A stretch of DNA of 64,000 nt from Seison nebaliae (GCA_023231475.1 JALJEE010002373.1:23930-87929); one strand, 5' to 3'. Positions 13,001 to 26,072 are shown, numbered from the stretch's first letter. A program made the numbers and translations. Notes: generated from the sequence alone by a model not told the origin.

Positions 13001-13389
13001 ACTTTGAATTTACGAAATTGATTAGAGAAACCTAAACGATGACCAGGCTTTCTCAAGAAATTTCTTATTTTGTAAGATTTTTGTTTATCGATTTTCCACG
13101 TTCTGCTAGTGTTACATCTGTGAAACGATCTCTTATTTTTATATATACCTTTTCTTGATGTTCGCCATTTGTCGGTATTAGAATTATTTGTAAATAGGTT
13201 AAACGCAACACAAGCAATTGGTGAAGTTTCATGATCGTTATGATCAGTCGTATTGTTATCGTTGTTTAAGTTCATTGTGCAAATGTTTATTGAATCATTA
13301 GGAAGACAATCATCATTATTATTGATATGAGCATTTTCCTCACAATTCGCGTTTTGCATAGTTTTTAGGTGGCCATAAAAGAAATTCAA
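10066..13389 (-). CDS. Long intrinsically disordered protein, multi-exon
   Basis: Ten exons splice in one frame to about 959 aa: 13389-12250, 12211-12047, 11996-11691, 11638-11173, 11104-10730, 10675-10574, 10519-10448, 10420-10376, 10316-10137, 10094-10066. The N-terminal 500 residues are Asn/Asp/Glu/Ser-rich; near residue 295 'KKSVSF' fits the PP1-docking RVxF pattern. The middle is Pro/Arg-rich, followed by a Ser/Lys-rich segment containing a four-fold TNAVPSK repeat. The C-terminus has a cysteine cluster ('CPHKNCTC'). One intron (10421-10447) is only 27 nt; if it is not spliced, the protein ends about 70 residues earlier. No family is recognised. A longer ending without the last intron is also open. 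Confidence 0.65.
10868..10951 (-). repeat. 21-bp coding minisatellite, four units
   Basis: Four consecutive 21-bp units (10868, 10889, 10910, 10931), nearly identical at the DNA level, encode the heptad TNAVPSK repeated four times (one unit reads TNAAPSK). The unit length is a multiple of three, so copy-number changes keep the frame. Confidence 0.95.
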
Positions 13390-13774
13390 TTAAAGAAAAA
13401 AGGATTGAAGTCTAATTCATTTTCATTTGATAGGTCTAGTTCAATTACAGTTAACTGAACTTATACTGTCCTTTCAATGACTTGAAAAATTAAAATTTGT
13501 TTAATGGGATATAACAACACAAATTTAATGTTAGTTCTCCTTCATTAAATTTATGTAATTTCTTCCAATATATATTTAAAATAATAAAGTTTTCAAAATA
13601 ATAAAAATAATACTATTGTTGCTATATGAATAATATAACTGGAATTGTAAAATTTATCATTTTCTTAAAGTTTAATAAATAAAGAATTGTGAAAGGTAAT
13701 GGAAAAACGTTTGAACAATTTTTTGATGAATGTGATTAAGTGAATAGATGAATCTTTACTAACTAATAGTCGAA

Positions 13775-16700
13775 CTATGGGGACGGTTCAGGGAGAGGTA
13801 ATTGACCATTAAAAAGATCGATATAAAGTGCACCAACTAATTTTATACCAACTAAAATTGTGGGTAAATATGCTGCTTCAACTTGATGGTATTTGCTAAA
13901 CATCAAAAGAATCACCAGTATTGGATAAATGATGGAATAGCCACTGTATAACCAAACAAGGAAAATAATGGAAAATGCAAATGCTGTGATGTCGAATAGA
14001 TTTGTTGCATAACGAAGCCATATACGACCATAATGATTATTAAGAATTTGCTCGGAAACCATTCGCGTTTCTTCGAATTCGTCTCCGCCACCAGCATTTC
14101 CCTTCTTTCCGCTTTTTCCCTTGGCTTTTCCTGTTTTTTTACCACCTATAAATTAGAAATTATTTAATTGATCAACTTCTATTATAACAAGATTATATTA
14201 ACCAGACTTCGGAGTTTTTGTTGCTGATGCTTTGCTTGGTGCCAATGATGGTGCTTTTGATGGCTTCGGAGATCCCCCACTTTTTGCTTGTTTTATATGT
14301 GAATTGGTCTTTTTCAATTTGGGAGAATCAACACGCATTACTGATTTTTTTGATGTGGTAGACGAACTATGTCTCCTATCAAATGAATAAGAGGTTTTAT
14401 GAGTAGTCGTTGATGGTTTGTGTGTTACTGCAATATACGGTTTGGTAGACGAAATACTCGATCGTTGTTTTTGATGAGACGAATTATTGATACTTCCTTT
14501 AAGAATTGACGATCGTGCATTTGCAGTTATTGGCTTATTCTTCATAGTAAGAGAACCTGTCACATAAGGAATACTTCTAGAATGAGACGAATAAGTTCCT
14601 TCGGATGTACGACGATCTACTCGATGAACTTTATGCAATTCAGTTCTTCTTCTCATCATTGCATTTCGCTTGGGTATGTTCGTCATTCTAGATTGTACTC
14701 TTTGTGGTACACCACGTAAACTTAGTTTTTGATCGGACGACATTTCTTTTAATGCCGATGATCCATCTTGGGTATTGGATATGTAATGATCTTTCATAAG
14801 TTGTCGTCCAACAGTATTACTTCTTCTCTTTCTTTTCATTTGAGGAACACCTAATAATGCCGGATTAACAATTGCAGGCTGACTCTACATTTTGACGATA
14901 GATTTTAAAACAAAATACAGAGAATTTCAAAGAAAAACTATCGATTTAAGTGACGGTTTGGATTCTGTATATTTCGTACTATACTGCAAACCAAAAAATA
15001 CGAACGTTATAGAAGTTATTAATAGACCTAACGAATATAATTGAACTCTCTCGTTTACGTCCTAAGGTTAAGAATTTAATGGAGAGGTTTCTTAATTTTT
15101 AACACTAAAGCAAACCACTGTCTTGTGTATCTTGAGAACTACTCATTACTTTATTATTTTTTGTAATATTTCTACTCAAAATTTTTTTCTGAAATATATT
15201 TAATTTTTTTGAAATAATTTTCGATAAATTTAACTGGTTGATCATTAGAAGTACTTGAAGCATAACGTACCTCTGACATTAATTGAGAGTGTCCTTCTCT
15301 TTCTCCTTCCTCTTCTTCACTTGGTTGGTCACTTCTTATGCGTCCTAAAGTACCGAAACTACGGCCTTTATTGATGTTCATCGGTCGACCAGATAATCCT
15401 TGAGGTTTATGTGCTTCATTTTGGTTTATGAATTCCATGAATCTATCACCAGTCATCTAAGAATAAATTTATTTGTTTCGATAAAAGAAAGATTGAAACT
15501 GATGAGTCCAATGATGGTGTCGATCCGAATCTACGTAATTTACCCTGTTCTTTACCAGTGAAATTTTCATCTAAATGAACATTTAACTCTCCGACACGTC
15601 TTGGATTCAACGTTCGTTTAATATCTATTTTTGCTTCTCCTTCTATCTGACGATTTATTACTCTGACATCTCGTTGTGCTGTTGGTGAATCAGATTCTTC
15701 ATAAAAACCTTCATAATCTACATCATGTTCAGATTTTGCATAAGTCTCAGGCTCGGCAATTACTTTTGTTGCCACTATATTTTCGTGAGAGATATCTGGC
15801 TCATCCAAAGTAGTTCTTATTCGTTGTTCTTGATGATCACCCTCCGATTCAGTATAAATTGGCAAAGATTCAAATTCAACATGATATTCATAACTTTCGT
15901 TCGGTGTTTCTACTTGGCTTAATGCTGAATCTTCTTTTTCAGATGAAATATATTGATCTCCCACATCAGTTAAAGTTTTCTCATCTAAATCTTTCGTCGA
16001 ACTACTATCATTCGGTTCCGAAATATTTTCGGGCATTTCTACAAGTTCCGAATTAATTATTAGGAATCTAGGAGTTGCGTCTCCTGCCATATTTTTCTTT
16101 AAGATAATTTTAAAATTTAAGGAAATATTATTAAGGATATTGAGTTAAAAAATAACCTCTTTTCCATCAACATAACCAGCATAGTTCGTATCAAAACTTG
16201 ATTCATCATTTTCAGTTAAATCTTCTCGTTTCTTTAAAGTTTTTCCATTATTTAGAGGAGCTGATTGACGAACAGTTTCTGTATCAAAATGAGAAGTTTC
16301 ATTTGAATTGACTGCCGTCGAAATGAAAGTCGAAGTTTCTTTTTGACACGTTTTTAACGAGTCGTCTTCTTCATGAAAACTTTGGAATAATTTTTCATGA
16401 TTCGAAATCAATTTTTTTGTTTCAGCATTAAACGTTTCTTTATTCATTTCGTCCAATGTAACGCTAATATTTGTTGCATTTTCTAACAGTTGTATATCGT
16501 TTTGCAATAAATGGGTTGAACTAAATTTTTTAGTTTCTGAAGTAACATTCTTAGTAACATGTTGTTCTAATAGTTCTTCTGAAAGGTTAACATCTTCTGG
16601 TTTAATTAAAGTGACGTTATTCTCGAATTGAAGCATTTGATAAGTTTTATTATCTTTCTCAAATTTATAAACCACTTGTCCACTTGTTTTGTTATTGGGT

Positions 16701-17572
16701 GGATGATTGAATTCGGCAGTTTGTGAGCTACTTTCATTTGTCATTTTAGAAATTAATTGTTGGGCATTCTTCCTCTTTTCCATTATTTGTTTATCGACTT
16801 TCTTCTTTTTTGAACGACGGTCTTTTTTAGATGTTCCACGTTTAACTTTTTCTGGTTTCTGTACTTTATTAACAATACTTAATAATTCATCGAAAGTAAC
16901 TTCAGCAGACGCTTTCGATAAACTTCTTTTACTTTTAGTTCGTCTTCTATTTGAATCACTTTCTTTTGGCGACTTATCATATGTCTTAGATCGTCGGTTT
17001 TTCCGTTGACGATGTCGCGAAGAACTTGTAGATCTTATTTCACCTTTACTATTAACATTTGAATAGTTTCCTATATCTTTTGCCGTTTTTGTTAATTGAG
17101 AGAAATAGCCTTTTAATCTATTGATATCCGACTGCTTATGACCTAAACTTCCAGTAGAGGTAATGGATGAAATTTTCTTTTTATTTTTTTGTTTTTGGGA
17201 TCTTCTACTACTAGATCTAAAGTTTTTATTATCACCACTCTTTTTATTTTCCTTCAAATATTTAAGGAATCTCGTTTTCTTCTTTCGAGCATCTTGTGAC
17301 AATTCCGAATCGGAACACATTAAAATTAATTTCAAATTTTTCATTTCGTCAGATGACTCTCTTTCAACTTTATGTCTGCGTTTTTGATGAGATCGTCGTG
17401 ATTTTCGGTGTGGTGAAGGGAATTTTAGGATGTTGGAATTATTCACATTCATTTCGGGTAGAATGTAGTTGCACAAATTGTCCGTAGGAGGACCACCCAA
17501 GTTCGACCATAATGTTGTATCAGAATCATCCGATTTTGATGATGTATTCAAAGTTTCCTTCGATTTTCCCAT
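13775..17572 (-). CDS. Long disordered protein with C-terminal membrane region
   Basis: Five exons (17572-16157, 16096-15500, 15456-15271, 14884-14203, 14145-13775) total exactly 1084 codons, giving 1083 aa. The N-terminal 240 residues are SR/KR-rich with many phosphorylatable serines; the middle is acidic; a second basic Ser/Thr/Pro region ends in a Gly/Lys run ('GGKKTGKAKGKSGKKGN'). The last 95 residues hold two or three hydrophobic helices ('ITAFAFSIIFLVWLYSGY', 'IIYPILVILLMFSKY', 'LPTILVGIKLVGALYI'), so it is probably an integral or tail-anchored membrane protein with a long cytosolic or nuclear arm. The 386-nt intron before 14884 is long for this locus. No family recognised. It lies head to tail with the preceding disordered gene. 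Confidence 0.75.
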
Positions 17573-18125
17573 TACGAGAAGTTTACACAAAAAAAAGTAA
17601 TCTTATAAAATAAAATAGGAAATTTATTCATTCTTATTTCATTTTTCTTCCTTCTATATTTTCGTTTAGATGAAACAAATTTAATTAGTTAGTTACAAAA
17701 CAAAATTCGAATTTTCCATTCCTATTCACTTTAAACCGATTAACTTTCCTCTCTCATGAAATTCTTAAACTTTTCATGATATTAATAATGAGATATCTGA
17801 TGAATGTCAAATTGACAACAAGGAAGAGAAAAATAATATAATTTTGTATTTGTATTCTCAAAATAATATTATGTATGTTTGATAAGATCTCCATAATGTA
17901 GAGGAAGTTGAAAACTAGTTTTTTCTCTTTATCGTTCCCAATTTGATCTTCTTGAGATTCTATTAAAAGTTTATCAATAAAATTTAAAAGAAAAATCAAA
18001 AAATTAATTATAATATAAATGAATATTATAAGTGAAATTATATTATTATTTTATATTAATTAAAATAAATAAACGTTAGGTTTAACGAAATAAAACGAAA
18101 TTCAATTATGAATTTAATCTCTTCT

Positions 18126-19688
18126 CTAATTATGAACTGGCATAGCTGTCGCTGATCGTTGAGTTTTCAGATCAATTTCCGATGATTTCCAATAGGATGT
18201 AACCGTTTTTAATTGAGTGTAAAAATTGATACCAGCCTTTCCGTAGAAGTTCTGATCTCCAACAAATGACGCTCGAGATCCAGTAAATGAGAACATCGGT
18301 AACGGAACTGGAATTGGAACGTTTATTCCAATTTGTCCACAGTCTACTTCATTGGTGAATTTTCTAGCTGCTGCTCCATTGTTAGTGAAGATGGCTGTTC
18401 CATTACCATATCGATTATGATTGATGATATTAATTGCTTCATCTAATGATTTTGCTTGCATGATAACTAATACAGGACCAAAAATCTCTTCTTGATAACA
18501 TTCCATGTTGTTACGAACTTTATTCAAAATTGTTGGACCAACAAAATTGCCATTAGCATATTTCCCAGCTAATTTCAGATCTCTTCCATCTAATATGATT
18601 TCTGCACCTTCATCAATTCCCGATTGGACTAACTCGCAAATTCTTTTTTTAGCTTCAGGTGAAATGACTGGACCCAAATCAGCATCCGGTTCCATTCCTC
18701 CCGAAACTTTCAATTGTTTCGTTTTCTCAACAAGTTCATCGATCCATTCATTCGCTTCACCAACGAATATTGCTGTACTGAGAGCCATACATCTTTGGCC
18801 AGCAGCACCAAAAGCTGAACCGATTAATTGATTGAGAGTTTGTTCTTTATTGGCATCAGGTAAAATTATTCCATGATTTTTCGCGCCCATATTCGATTGA
18901 ACACGTTTTCCATTTTTGCATCCTTTCTCATAAATATATCGTCCAGCTTTATCAGATCCGACGAAAGAAATGGCTTTAATTCGTTCATCTTTCAAAATGA
19001 AATTAACAGCATCGTGAGAGCCATGAATCACATTCAATACACCATCAGGTAGACCAGCCTCTTTTGCTAATTTGGCTAATAACATCGTACATCCTGGATC
19101 TCTTTCACTCGGTTTCATTAACATCGTATTACCGGTAACCGTTGCTAATGGAAACATCCATAAAGGAATCATAGCAGGAAAATTAAAAGGAGCAATTCCT
19201 GCTGTCACACCAAGTGGAATACGATAAGAATGACAATCCATATCTGAAGCAATATTCTGCATCGTTTCTCCCATCAATAATGATGTAATACTGCAAGAAT
19301 GCTCTACCACTTGCAGACCACGCATTACATCACCTTCTGCATCAATCAAAGTTTTACCTTGTTCACTTGTTATACTTTCTGCCAATTTGCGCATGTTCTC
19401 CTTGATTAATTGTTGAAATTTCAACATGACTTGTTGTCGTCGGAGAACGGTGGTTTGAGACCAGGATTTAAATGCTTTCTCACAACTTACACTCGCCATC
19501 TTCATCTCTTCTTTTGTCGCCTGAGGAACGCGACAGATTATTTCATTTGTCGCCGGATTATGTAAATCTATCCATTTGTCTGTTTTCGATTCGACTTCCT
19601 GTCCATTAATCCATAAATTCACTTTAGGAATGGACGAGCTGAATCTTTTGAAAGAAATTAAATAATTCGATCGCTGTAGAAAACTCAT
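18126..19688 (-). CDS. ALDH6A1: Methylmalonate-semialdehyde dehydrogenase (acylating)
   Basis: A single uninterrupted frame of 520 aa, full length for the family. It begins with a mitochondrial-type leader ('[17 protein letters not shown]'), followed by '[17 protein letters not shown]', the NAD-binding fold with '[18 protein letters not shown]', the glycine motif 'FVGSDKAG' and the catalytic cysteine in '[10 protein letters not shown]'; '[12 protein letters not shown]' is the conserved ALDH C-terminal block. The enzyme oxidatively decarboxylates malonate and methylmalonate semialdehydes to acetyl- and propionyl-CoA in valine and pyrimidine catabolism in the mitochondrial matrix. The absence of introns stands out among its intron-rich neighbours. 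Confidence 0.97.
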   Translation of the reverse strand: MSFLQRSNYLISFKRFSSSIPKVNLWINGQEVESKTDKWIDLHNPATNEIICRVPQATKEEMKMASVSCEKAFKSWSQTTVLRRQQVMLKFQQLIKENMRKLAESITSEQGKTLIDAEGDVMRGLQVVEHSCSITSLLMGETMQNIASDMDCHSYRIPLGVTAGIAPFNFPAMIPLWMFPLATVTGNTMLMKPSERDPGCTMLLAKLAKEAGLPDGVLNVIHGSHDAVNFILKDERIKAISFVGSDKAGRYIYEKGCKNGKRVQSNMGAKNHGIILPDANKEQTLNQLIGSAFGAAGQRCMALSTAIFVGEANEWIDELVEKTKQLKVSGGMEPDADLGPVISPEAKKRICELVQSGIDEGAEIILDGRDLKLAGKYANGNFVGPTILNKVRNNMECYQEEIFGPVLVIMQAKSLDEAINIINHNRYGNGTAIFTNNGAAARKFTNEVDCGQIGINVPIPVPLPMFSFTGSRASFVGDQNFYGKAGINFYTQLKTVTSYWKSSEIDLKTQRSATAMPVHN

Positions 19689-20521
19689 TTTCGAATGATT
19701 AACAAGAATTCTTCGAATATCTGATGTAGATACAAAAAATGCAATCGAACGACTACATTTTTTTTAGAAGAATGAAAATTCTCCGATTGTTTTTAGAAAT
19801 TTTGAGATTTAAACTTTTATCCTGTCCCATAAGCGTAGAAATATTAAATGAATGATTTCCTAATCAGCAATTGCTTTTAATGAATTACATAAATAATTTT
19901 AATTTCCAGAAGTTCCCTTGGAAACAATGAACAATAATTATATAAATAAACAACTTCTGTATATATATATATATATATATATGAATCGAATTATTATGAA
20001 GTTTAATATTATATTGTGGAAAAAATCTGCCATAGTTACATTTTCAATCACTTTATGATTTTATCTCATCAATTTTGATGCGACAATGGATAAAAACAAG
20101 AATGTCCATTGTGATAATTATCAGAAAAGATTCAATGAACATAAATTGAATAAATCATAGAATCAATTTCGATTTCGATCGAACAGATTTGAATCTCCAA
20201 CTTTAACAGAATAATATAAATTTCAGACAATTGTTAAAAACGAAATTAACATTAACGAAAAAGAATGATATTATAGATATTTAGGTTTTAGCTTTTTTAA
20301 CATTGCCTCACGGACATCTGATATTTTCATTTAAATTGTAGATTTTAACGAGAACTTAACTTAACATCATATTGTGTTGGAATAATATTGTATTTATGCT
20401 TGTTTGGATATTATATTTATTTCTAAAGGAAACTATTAAATGTTTTCAAATTAGTTTAATTTAGTTTCATTCATATTTTTAATGATGGTGTTGTATCTGT
20501 TGAGGTAACAAATATGTACCA
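19689..20521. other. Non-coding spacer with (TA)n tract
   Basis: An AT-rich region without coding signal, containing a pure TA dinucleotide tract at about 19960-19982. It separates the ALDH6A1 start from the end of the next minus-strand gene. Confidence 0.6.
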
Positions 20522-21027
20522 TTATATATCATCGAAAGTAAATGGTTCGAATTTATCCCAATCAGAAGAAATGTCGGAGAATTTAACCTCTTCGAATTTC
20601 AAATCTTCCATCGGGGGATTTTTATCGTTATTAGACCACACGTTAGTTACCCGATTTCCCTCAGAATCTACCGCAGAATTTGACCCAAAGTTAAACGATT
20701 TACTTCCTCCGGAATTCCATGAGGAACCTGAACCCGAACTAAATGAGGAACTAAATCCTCCAGTTTTCTTCGTTTTAAGATTTACGCCTTTATCTAATTT
20801 ATTATCTACCCAATTCGACAGTTTTCTTTTCCCCCATTGGCCCAATCTTGAAAATAACCCAGGTTTATCATCTTTATTTTCTGAATTCCAAGAAAATTCT
20901 TTCTTAACCAATGCACCTGAAATGACAAATTAAAGATTAGTAAATTAAATATTTCATGAATATTTAATTAATTTTAACCGGTAATCAAATTGAGAAAGAA
21001 CAGAATGAAAAATAATTTCAAATACAT
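20522..21027 (-). CDS. Small secreted Gly/Ser-rich protein
   Basis: Exon 1 (21027-20979) encodes a clean signal peptide ('MYLKLFFILFFLNLITG'); after a 62-nt intron, exon 2 (20916-20522) continues in phase to give about 147 aa. The mature part has a basic amphipathic segment ('LGQWGKRKLSNWVDNKL'), a Gly/Ser/Phe-rich stretch like structural or adhesive matrix proteins, and an acidic end rich in Phe, Asp and Glu. Cysteines are absent. No family is recognised; an extracellular structural or defence-peptide role is only a guess from composition. Confidence 0.6.
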
Positions 21028-21639
21028 TTTTGAATCATACATACTAAATTAAAGAACATTTAACAAATTTATAATTGTAAAAAGCAATTAAATCTTCATT
21101 AAGAACTGACAATATAATATGATTTCCTGATTTGAAATTTCATCGAACAATTCAATCTGACCGTATTTCCGAAAGGCGAACAAAAATATTGTTTATATTT
21201 TGTCCACATTTTGTTCTCACATGAACTAAAAAAAGCATCATCGAATTTATAATGGAAAATGCTACAACACAATTTCATGAAATTTATATTTATAATTATT
21301 ATTTATTCCTGAAATTCCCGTCAGGATAAATTTATGACTTGATTTAATAATAATGATTAATTCATTATTAGATTCAGTTCATATTTTACATATAACATAT
21401 TAAAAAAAAACAAATTAAATTTATGAAAATGATAACGGCAGACCAAAATTGGTCTGAAGAAGCATATGCTTCTTCCATATAGTTAGATATAAAATTAGGT
21501 AAATTATTAATTATGTTAGTTTTAATATTCTGATTCTTATTTCGTCTATCCTGTTCTGTCACTTCACAATATCAATGTTATTGATCCGTTACTTCATAAC
21601 GCGACACGAGACGCATAATCCGACTGGCTAATGTGTTTC

Positions 21640-23330
21640 CTAAAATAATGCTTTACATAATTCCACTTTTAATTTTTTTAGTAGTGAGTCCTCGCAATCA
21701 AAGTTCCCTTGTAAGTTGAACATTAGATCTTTATAATCGACTTTATGTAACATTATCTCATTTATATAATCGACAATCAAGTTGGTGTGTTTATCATCAA
21801 AACCACCCACGACTTTGAGACAGCAATCATCATGACCATGAGATTTTGACAAATTCATAATGGACAGAGTGGCACGTACCTCATTCAACGTTAACTCAAC
21901 ATAAGAATGATGAAACTTTATCGATTTTGATGGATTGAATGATGTTACAACTGAGGAATCGAACATTGATAATTTAAAGAAATCCACAAATTCTTTAATT
22001 AGGAAGAATCATCATTCATGACCGAACATCCTCTATTAGGCATGATCATGTCAGCTTTTAGTTGACCTAAGACGCGAAAATTTGTAATTTTCTTGTAATT
22101 GGGCTGTTGTGAATGGAATCAGTGACATTCTGGACTTTTTGGCACTATCACCATAAAAATTCACACATAAGATCTTACTTCAATCGAACAGATAGATTCG
22201 CAATGAATTCTGAAATTTGAGGGCAAGAGGCACTTTCGAAAAAAAATGATCATACCTGAAGAACATGTTCTATTATCATTAGAAGGAATCGCAGGAGAGA
22301 GATAAACAAAATGAGAAGATAAATTAGATAAGGCATTCGAAAGAGAAATGATCCAGGTCTGAATTCCAAGAATGATCTGAAATGATAACTCCAAGAATTC
22401 GGACAAGAATCCCTGAGAGCCATGGACATTGAAAGAAATAAATGAGAGAGTCATTGAAGATAGACCTGATTGAATAGTAGAATCGAACTGTTGACTAGTG
22501 GACATAATTTTTGTGAGGAATCATCCCAAATCAAGGAGATGCGAACAGTTTTCTCTGAGGAACTACTTCGAATTTCCATTAAAAAAAAACGGTCTAAAAC
22601 TACATCCCGTGGGTCAGAAAGACGATATCGTAAATTTCTCGTAATCTTCATGTTCGTCGCGATGATGATACTGCTGTTTTCATTATTAAGGATTGTACCA
22701 TCACTTACTTTCATAACTCTCGAGATTTGACGGCATTCAATTTGTTTAGATTTCAGATGCTTCTCAATTATGGATAAATCCATAGAAAAATTCTTCTTGT
22801 GGCTTTCGATTGATCTTTTTTCACCGGGACAAAGTCAGAATCCACGTTTCCATCACAGACAACCAGAGGATGTCTCACGTTCTTGGATTTGCTCACTCTT
22901 GTATAATTATCATTCATGAATGGTTTTGGATTGTTCTCATCGATGATTTTTTGTTTTTTTGAAAAATCGATTTTTTTTTCTTATTACATACGTTTTCCTT
23001 ATTATTAATTCTCTTTAGCAAATTATTAGAATCGTGAGTAATTAACTTATCAGAAATTATTCTATACAAATTCTTTAAGCTCTCTTGCTCAACAATATTG
23101 GACGATAATTTTTCGTTGATTTTTTCTACTTTTTCACATATTTCCGTTTTTCTGAGAGAACTACCATGTTCTTCTTGTACTCCAAATTCTCGGAAAGCAA
23201 ACGATTTAGTTTTAATTGAATTGACACCAATCCCGTTTTTTTGATCGAACAATTACCATCTACACCTGTACCCAAACGGGTTCTTTTATTTGTGGAAGGT
23301 GTACAGATATTTTTAAAACCCTTCGGTCTT
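21640..23330 (-). mobile_element. Degenerate non-LTR retrotransposon
   Basis: Broken frames on the minus strand follow the order expected for a LINE. Near 23330-23260 a basic AT-hook-like motif ('RGRGRPKGF') and Lys-rich segments may come from ORF1. Around 22505-22161 the frame 'LSFISFNVHGSQGF...LGIQTW...GMIIFFRK' resembles the start of an AP-type endonuclease. Around 21930-21640 'VELTLNEVRATL...LSKSHGHDD' resembles the beginning of a non-LTR reverse transcriptase (the usual KSPGPDG region). The RT catalytic part is absent and the frames are interrupted, so this is a 5'-derived relic. Neither a poly(A) tail nor target-site duplication was found. Another domain assignment for single pieces is possible. 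Confidence 0.5.
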
Positions 23331-23585
23331 CCCCTTCCTCTCTTGCCTTCACCAATTGGCTTTTCCGGCGCTCAAAAAATTCAATAAAAGCAATTATGCA
23401 CTATTTATAATATTTTATTATATTTTTAAAATCGTTTTTTTTAAATTCGTTTCAGAATTTTGTAAGATATTATTCATAACAACGATTTGTGAGGTAAGTA
23501 GAATCTTTGTGACTTTCCCAAAAGCTGTCTCTGGCAATTATCTGGTTAAAATAATAAAATAAGTAGTTTCTTCAAAAAAAGTTCA

Positions 23586-24700
23586 CTATACTTTCAACAT
23601 TTTTCTCAGTAATGGATTAATATCGAAAATGTTAAGTTTTCTTTCAAGAAATTCGAACTCAACGTATTCATTTACATCTTGTAGTAAAGTAGCATCATCT
23701 TTAGTATTTTCGGTCCTAGAATATTTTAATATTCAAAGATTTCAAGATTTAACGTTATTAATTAGTTGTAGCAGAAGAAAACCAACGAAAAATCGTCAAA
23801 AAATAGTCTCTCAGAGAAACAGACAACAACTGCATAATAAGGTAATGTCCAATTACTATACACAAGGTCGGGAAAGAATTCGAACAGGTCTACTATTCGA
23901 TCTTTCGACAATTCATTTGTATAGAAATGTTGCACCGCTTCCGCTAAGCTCTATAAATAATCTTTATTTGACAAATGCAAAATTGTTGAAACTAACTTGA
24001 CGATCAAATGAATCAGTAATTATGTGATCCTCATACAGTCTGAAAATTCTTTTCAAATGTTGAAGACGATGGGGTAGAACTTCACAATACTTGTTTATAT
24101 ATTCAAACGGTGTCATATCTTCAATATTAGAAGAAGGAGTTTATAATTAATTACCTTTCCTACCAACTTTCTAATTTCTGAAGATCTATCGGTAAAGTAA
24201 ATCGGCAACTTTGTAATGACGGAGCTACCCTAAGATCAACCTTATCATGTTTAAATTTCTAGTAAATATTTGGTTCTTTTGTCAAATTTTAATAAAATTT
24301 AAAAATTTACCTGTATCAATCGTATAATATCTATAGATGGATCCTCTGTTAATTTACTATACAATGGATGAACTGACAGAACATCCCGCTAAGAATAGAT
24401 AATTATGAAATAAATTAAGAGAATTCTGTCAAACATTATATGTTGCAGGTGCGGTTTTTTCATAATTAATGGAACCATAATCATCAGTTACATATACGTT
24501 ATGATTTGCAAGTTTCTTTTCATTTTTGAAGGTTTCATATTTTAAATCCAACAATATATTCTTCAGTTCATCTTGTTGATTTTGCCGCATATCTTTGTTA
24601 TTGTTATAATAAGTCGAAGAAAACTTTACAGACGATGAATAGATTAGAATTATAATTCTACGTTTATAAATATGGAGGCGCACTTGCTTTCATGAAACAA
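23586..24700 (-). CDS. Multi-exon small protein of unknown function
   Basis: Minus-strand exons near 24680-24437, 24390-24310, 24260-24170, 24118-23998, 23954-23750 and 23715-23586 give a continuous protein of roughly 270 aa; the first exon is uncertain because no ATG begins its frame. Readable segments include 'YSKLTEDPSIDIIRLIQKFK', 'FEYINKYCEVLPHRLQHLKR' and 'SLAEAVQHFYTNELSKDRI', which looks helical and somewhat like a degenerate EF-hand pair ('RLYEDHIITDSFDRQSLAEA'). A 27-nt GT-AG segment at 23830-23856 is in frame and may be exon or mini-intron. It could be a ciliary or cytoskeletal protein, but no family is claimed. Confidence 0.5.
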
Positions 24701-26072
24701 CAAAAAGAAAGTAGAATATATACAATTTACGTTCAAAAGAATATTTGTTTTCTATTGAGCTTCTACTCGATTGTTATATATTAGTTTGTAGATAAGCGTA
24801 TGTAGACGAATAGTCAGACGATGCATTCAATCGATAAATCAACATTCTCCTTAAGGACATAAATAAAAATTTTAAATTTTACAACTCGAATCATTTGAAT
24901 AATCAGAAACTTTTTTATAACTGTTCTATGGGAAAGCAAATTTCTATTTTTATATTTTCTTTCAATCGATATTTCATTTCGATTCTTTGACTAATGGCAA
25001 TAATATTTCTATTGTTAAGATTATGTTCAAATTTATTTTTACCATTTTGTTATTTATCCCGATGGGAATTCTAATAAATTAATGGGAAGTAGACGATTGG
25101 ATATCCCATAATATTGATCTTAACTTGAAGTATTTATTTCGATTTTCAAAGAAGATTGAATCGAAACTGACGGTAGATGTAATTTATCCAGAGAGTTTGA
25201 GAGTAAAGTTTTTTGACATTCCACCTGAACTTCAATCTATCATAAATTAAGGAACATTTAGGTTATATCATAAACTTAAGAAAAATGTTCGATGACATTT
25301 CATGCGAAAATTTTCGTTCTCTACTAAAATGCTTTATGATATGGAACCGATTTCTTTCAGAGAATGTTAGGTCGTTGTCACATTTGTTGATTTTGAAACA
25401 ATTGGATTTTTATCGATTTACTTGAAGAATATAACCGTTTATGATGATATATGGACATGTATCGTTTAATAATTGAAATGTTAAAAAAGATAGAGATGTA
25501 TATGTATTAGCTTATTTAGTTTAAAGGAAAATATTATTCTGTTGCTATGGTAATGCGATGATTGCGATCACTTCAGTGAAACATTTATTTCGATTAAAAA
25601 CTTTATTCTCTCTCTTTTCCACGTGAGGAGCTTGATTTTATGTAAAATATTTCTCCTCTTGTCATAATTATCATTATTTACTTTCTCACTACATCTTGAA
25701 AAGAAATCGTTTCTATGAGAAGATTATCCAATATTCTTTTTAATTTAAAGTGAAAGAGTGAAAAACTTAACTAATTTACAATTACTAATCTTCAGAAGAG
25801 GGTAACAAGTAGAAACCAAACAATTCACCAATCGAAAAGAAATATGCAATTTAGAAAGATTTTATTAAACAACTAATCGATTTTTCTAATTCCACACCGA
25901 ATTTTTTTTATTCTTCTTCATTCATACATTTGTAAAGTTTCTTAAATCCATACTAAAGATTGAAGTCAATGAACTTTCAATTAATTTTAATATTTCCAAT
26001 GTTTTCAGAATTTTCTTATTAGAAATAAAAATATATAATACTATTTTTAAACTTTAAGATGGTTTAATTATC
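24701..26072. other. Non-coding spacer
   Basis: No coding exon or recognisable RNA gene is seen. The right end lies immediately upstream of the polycystin-like start codon and probably carries its 5' UTR. Confidence 0.5.
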
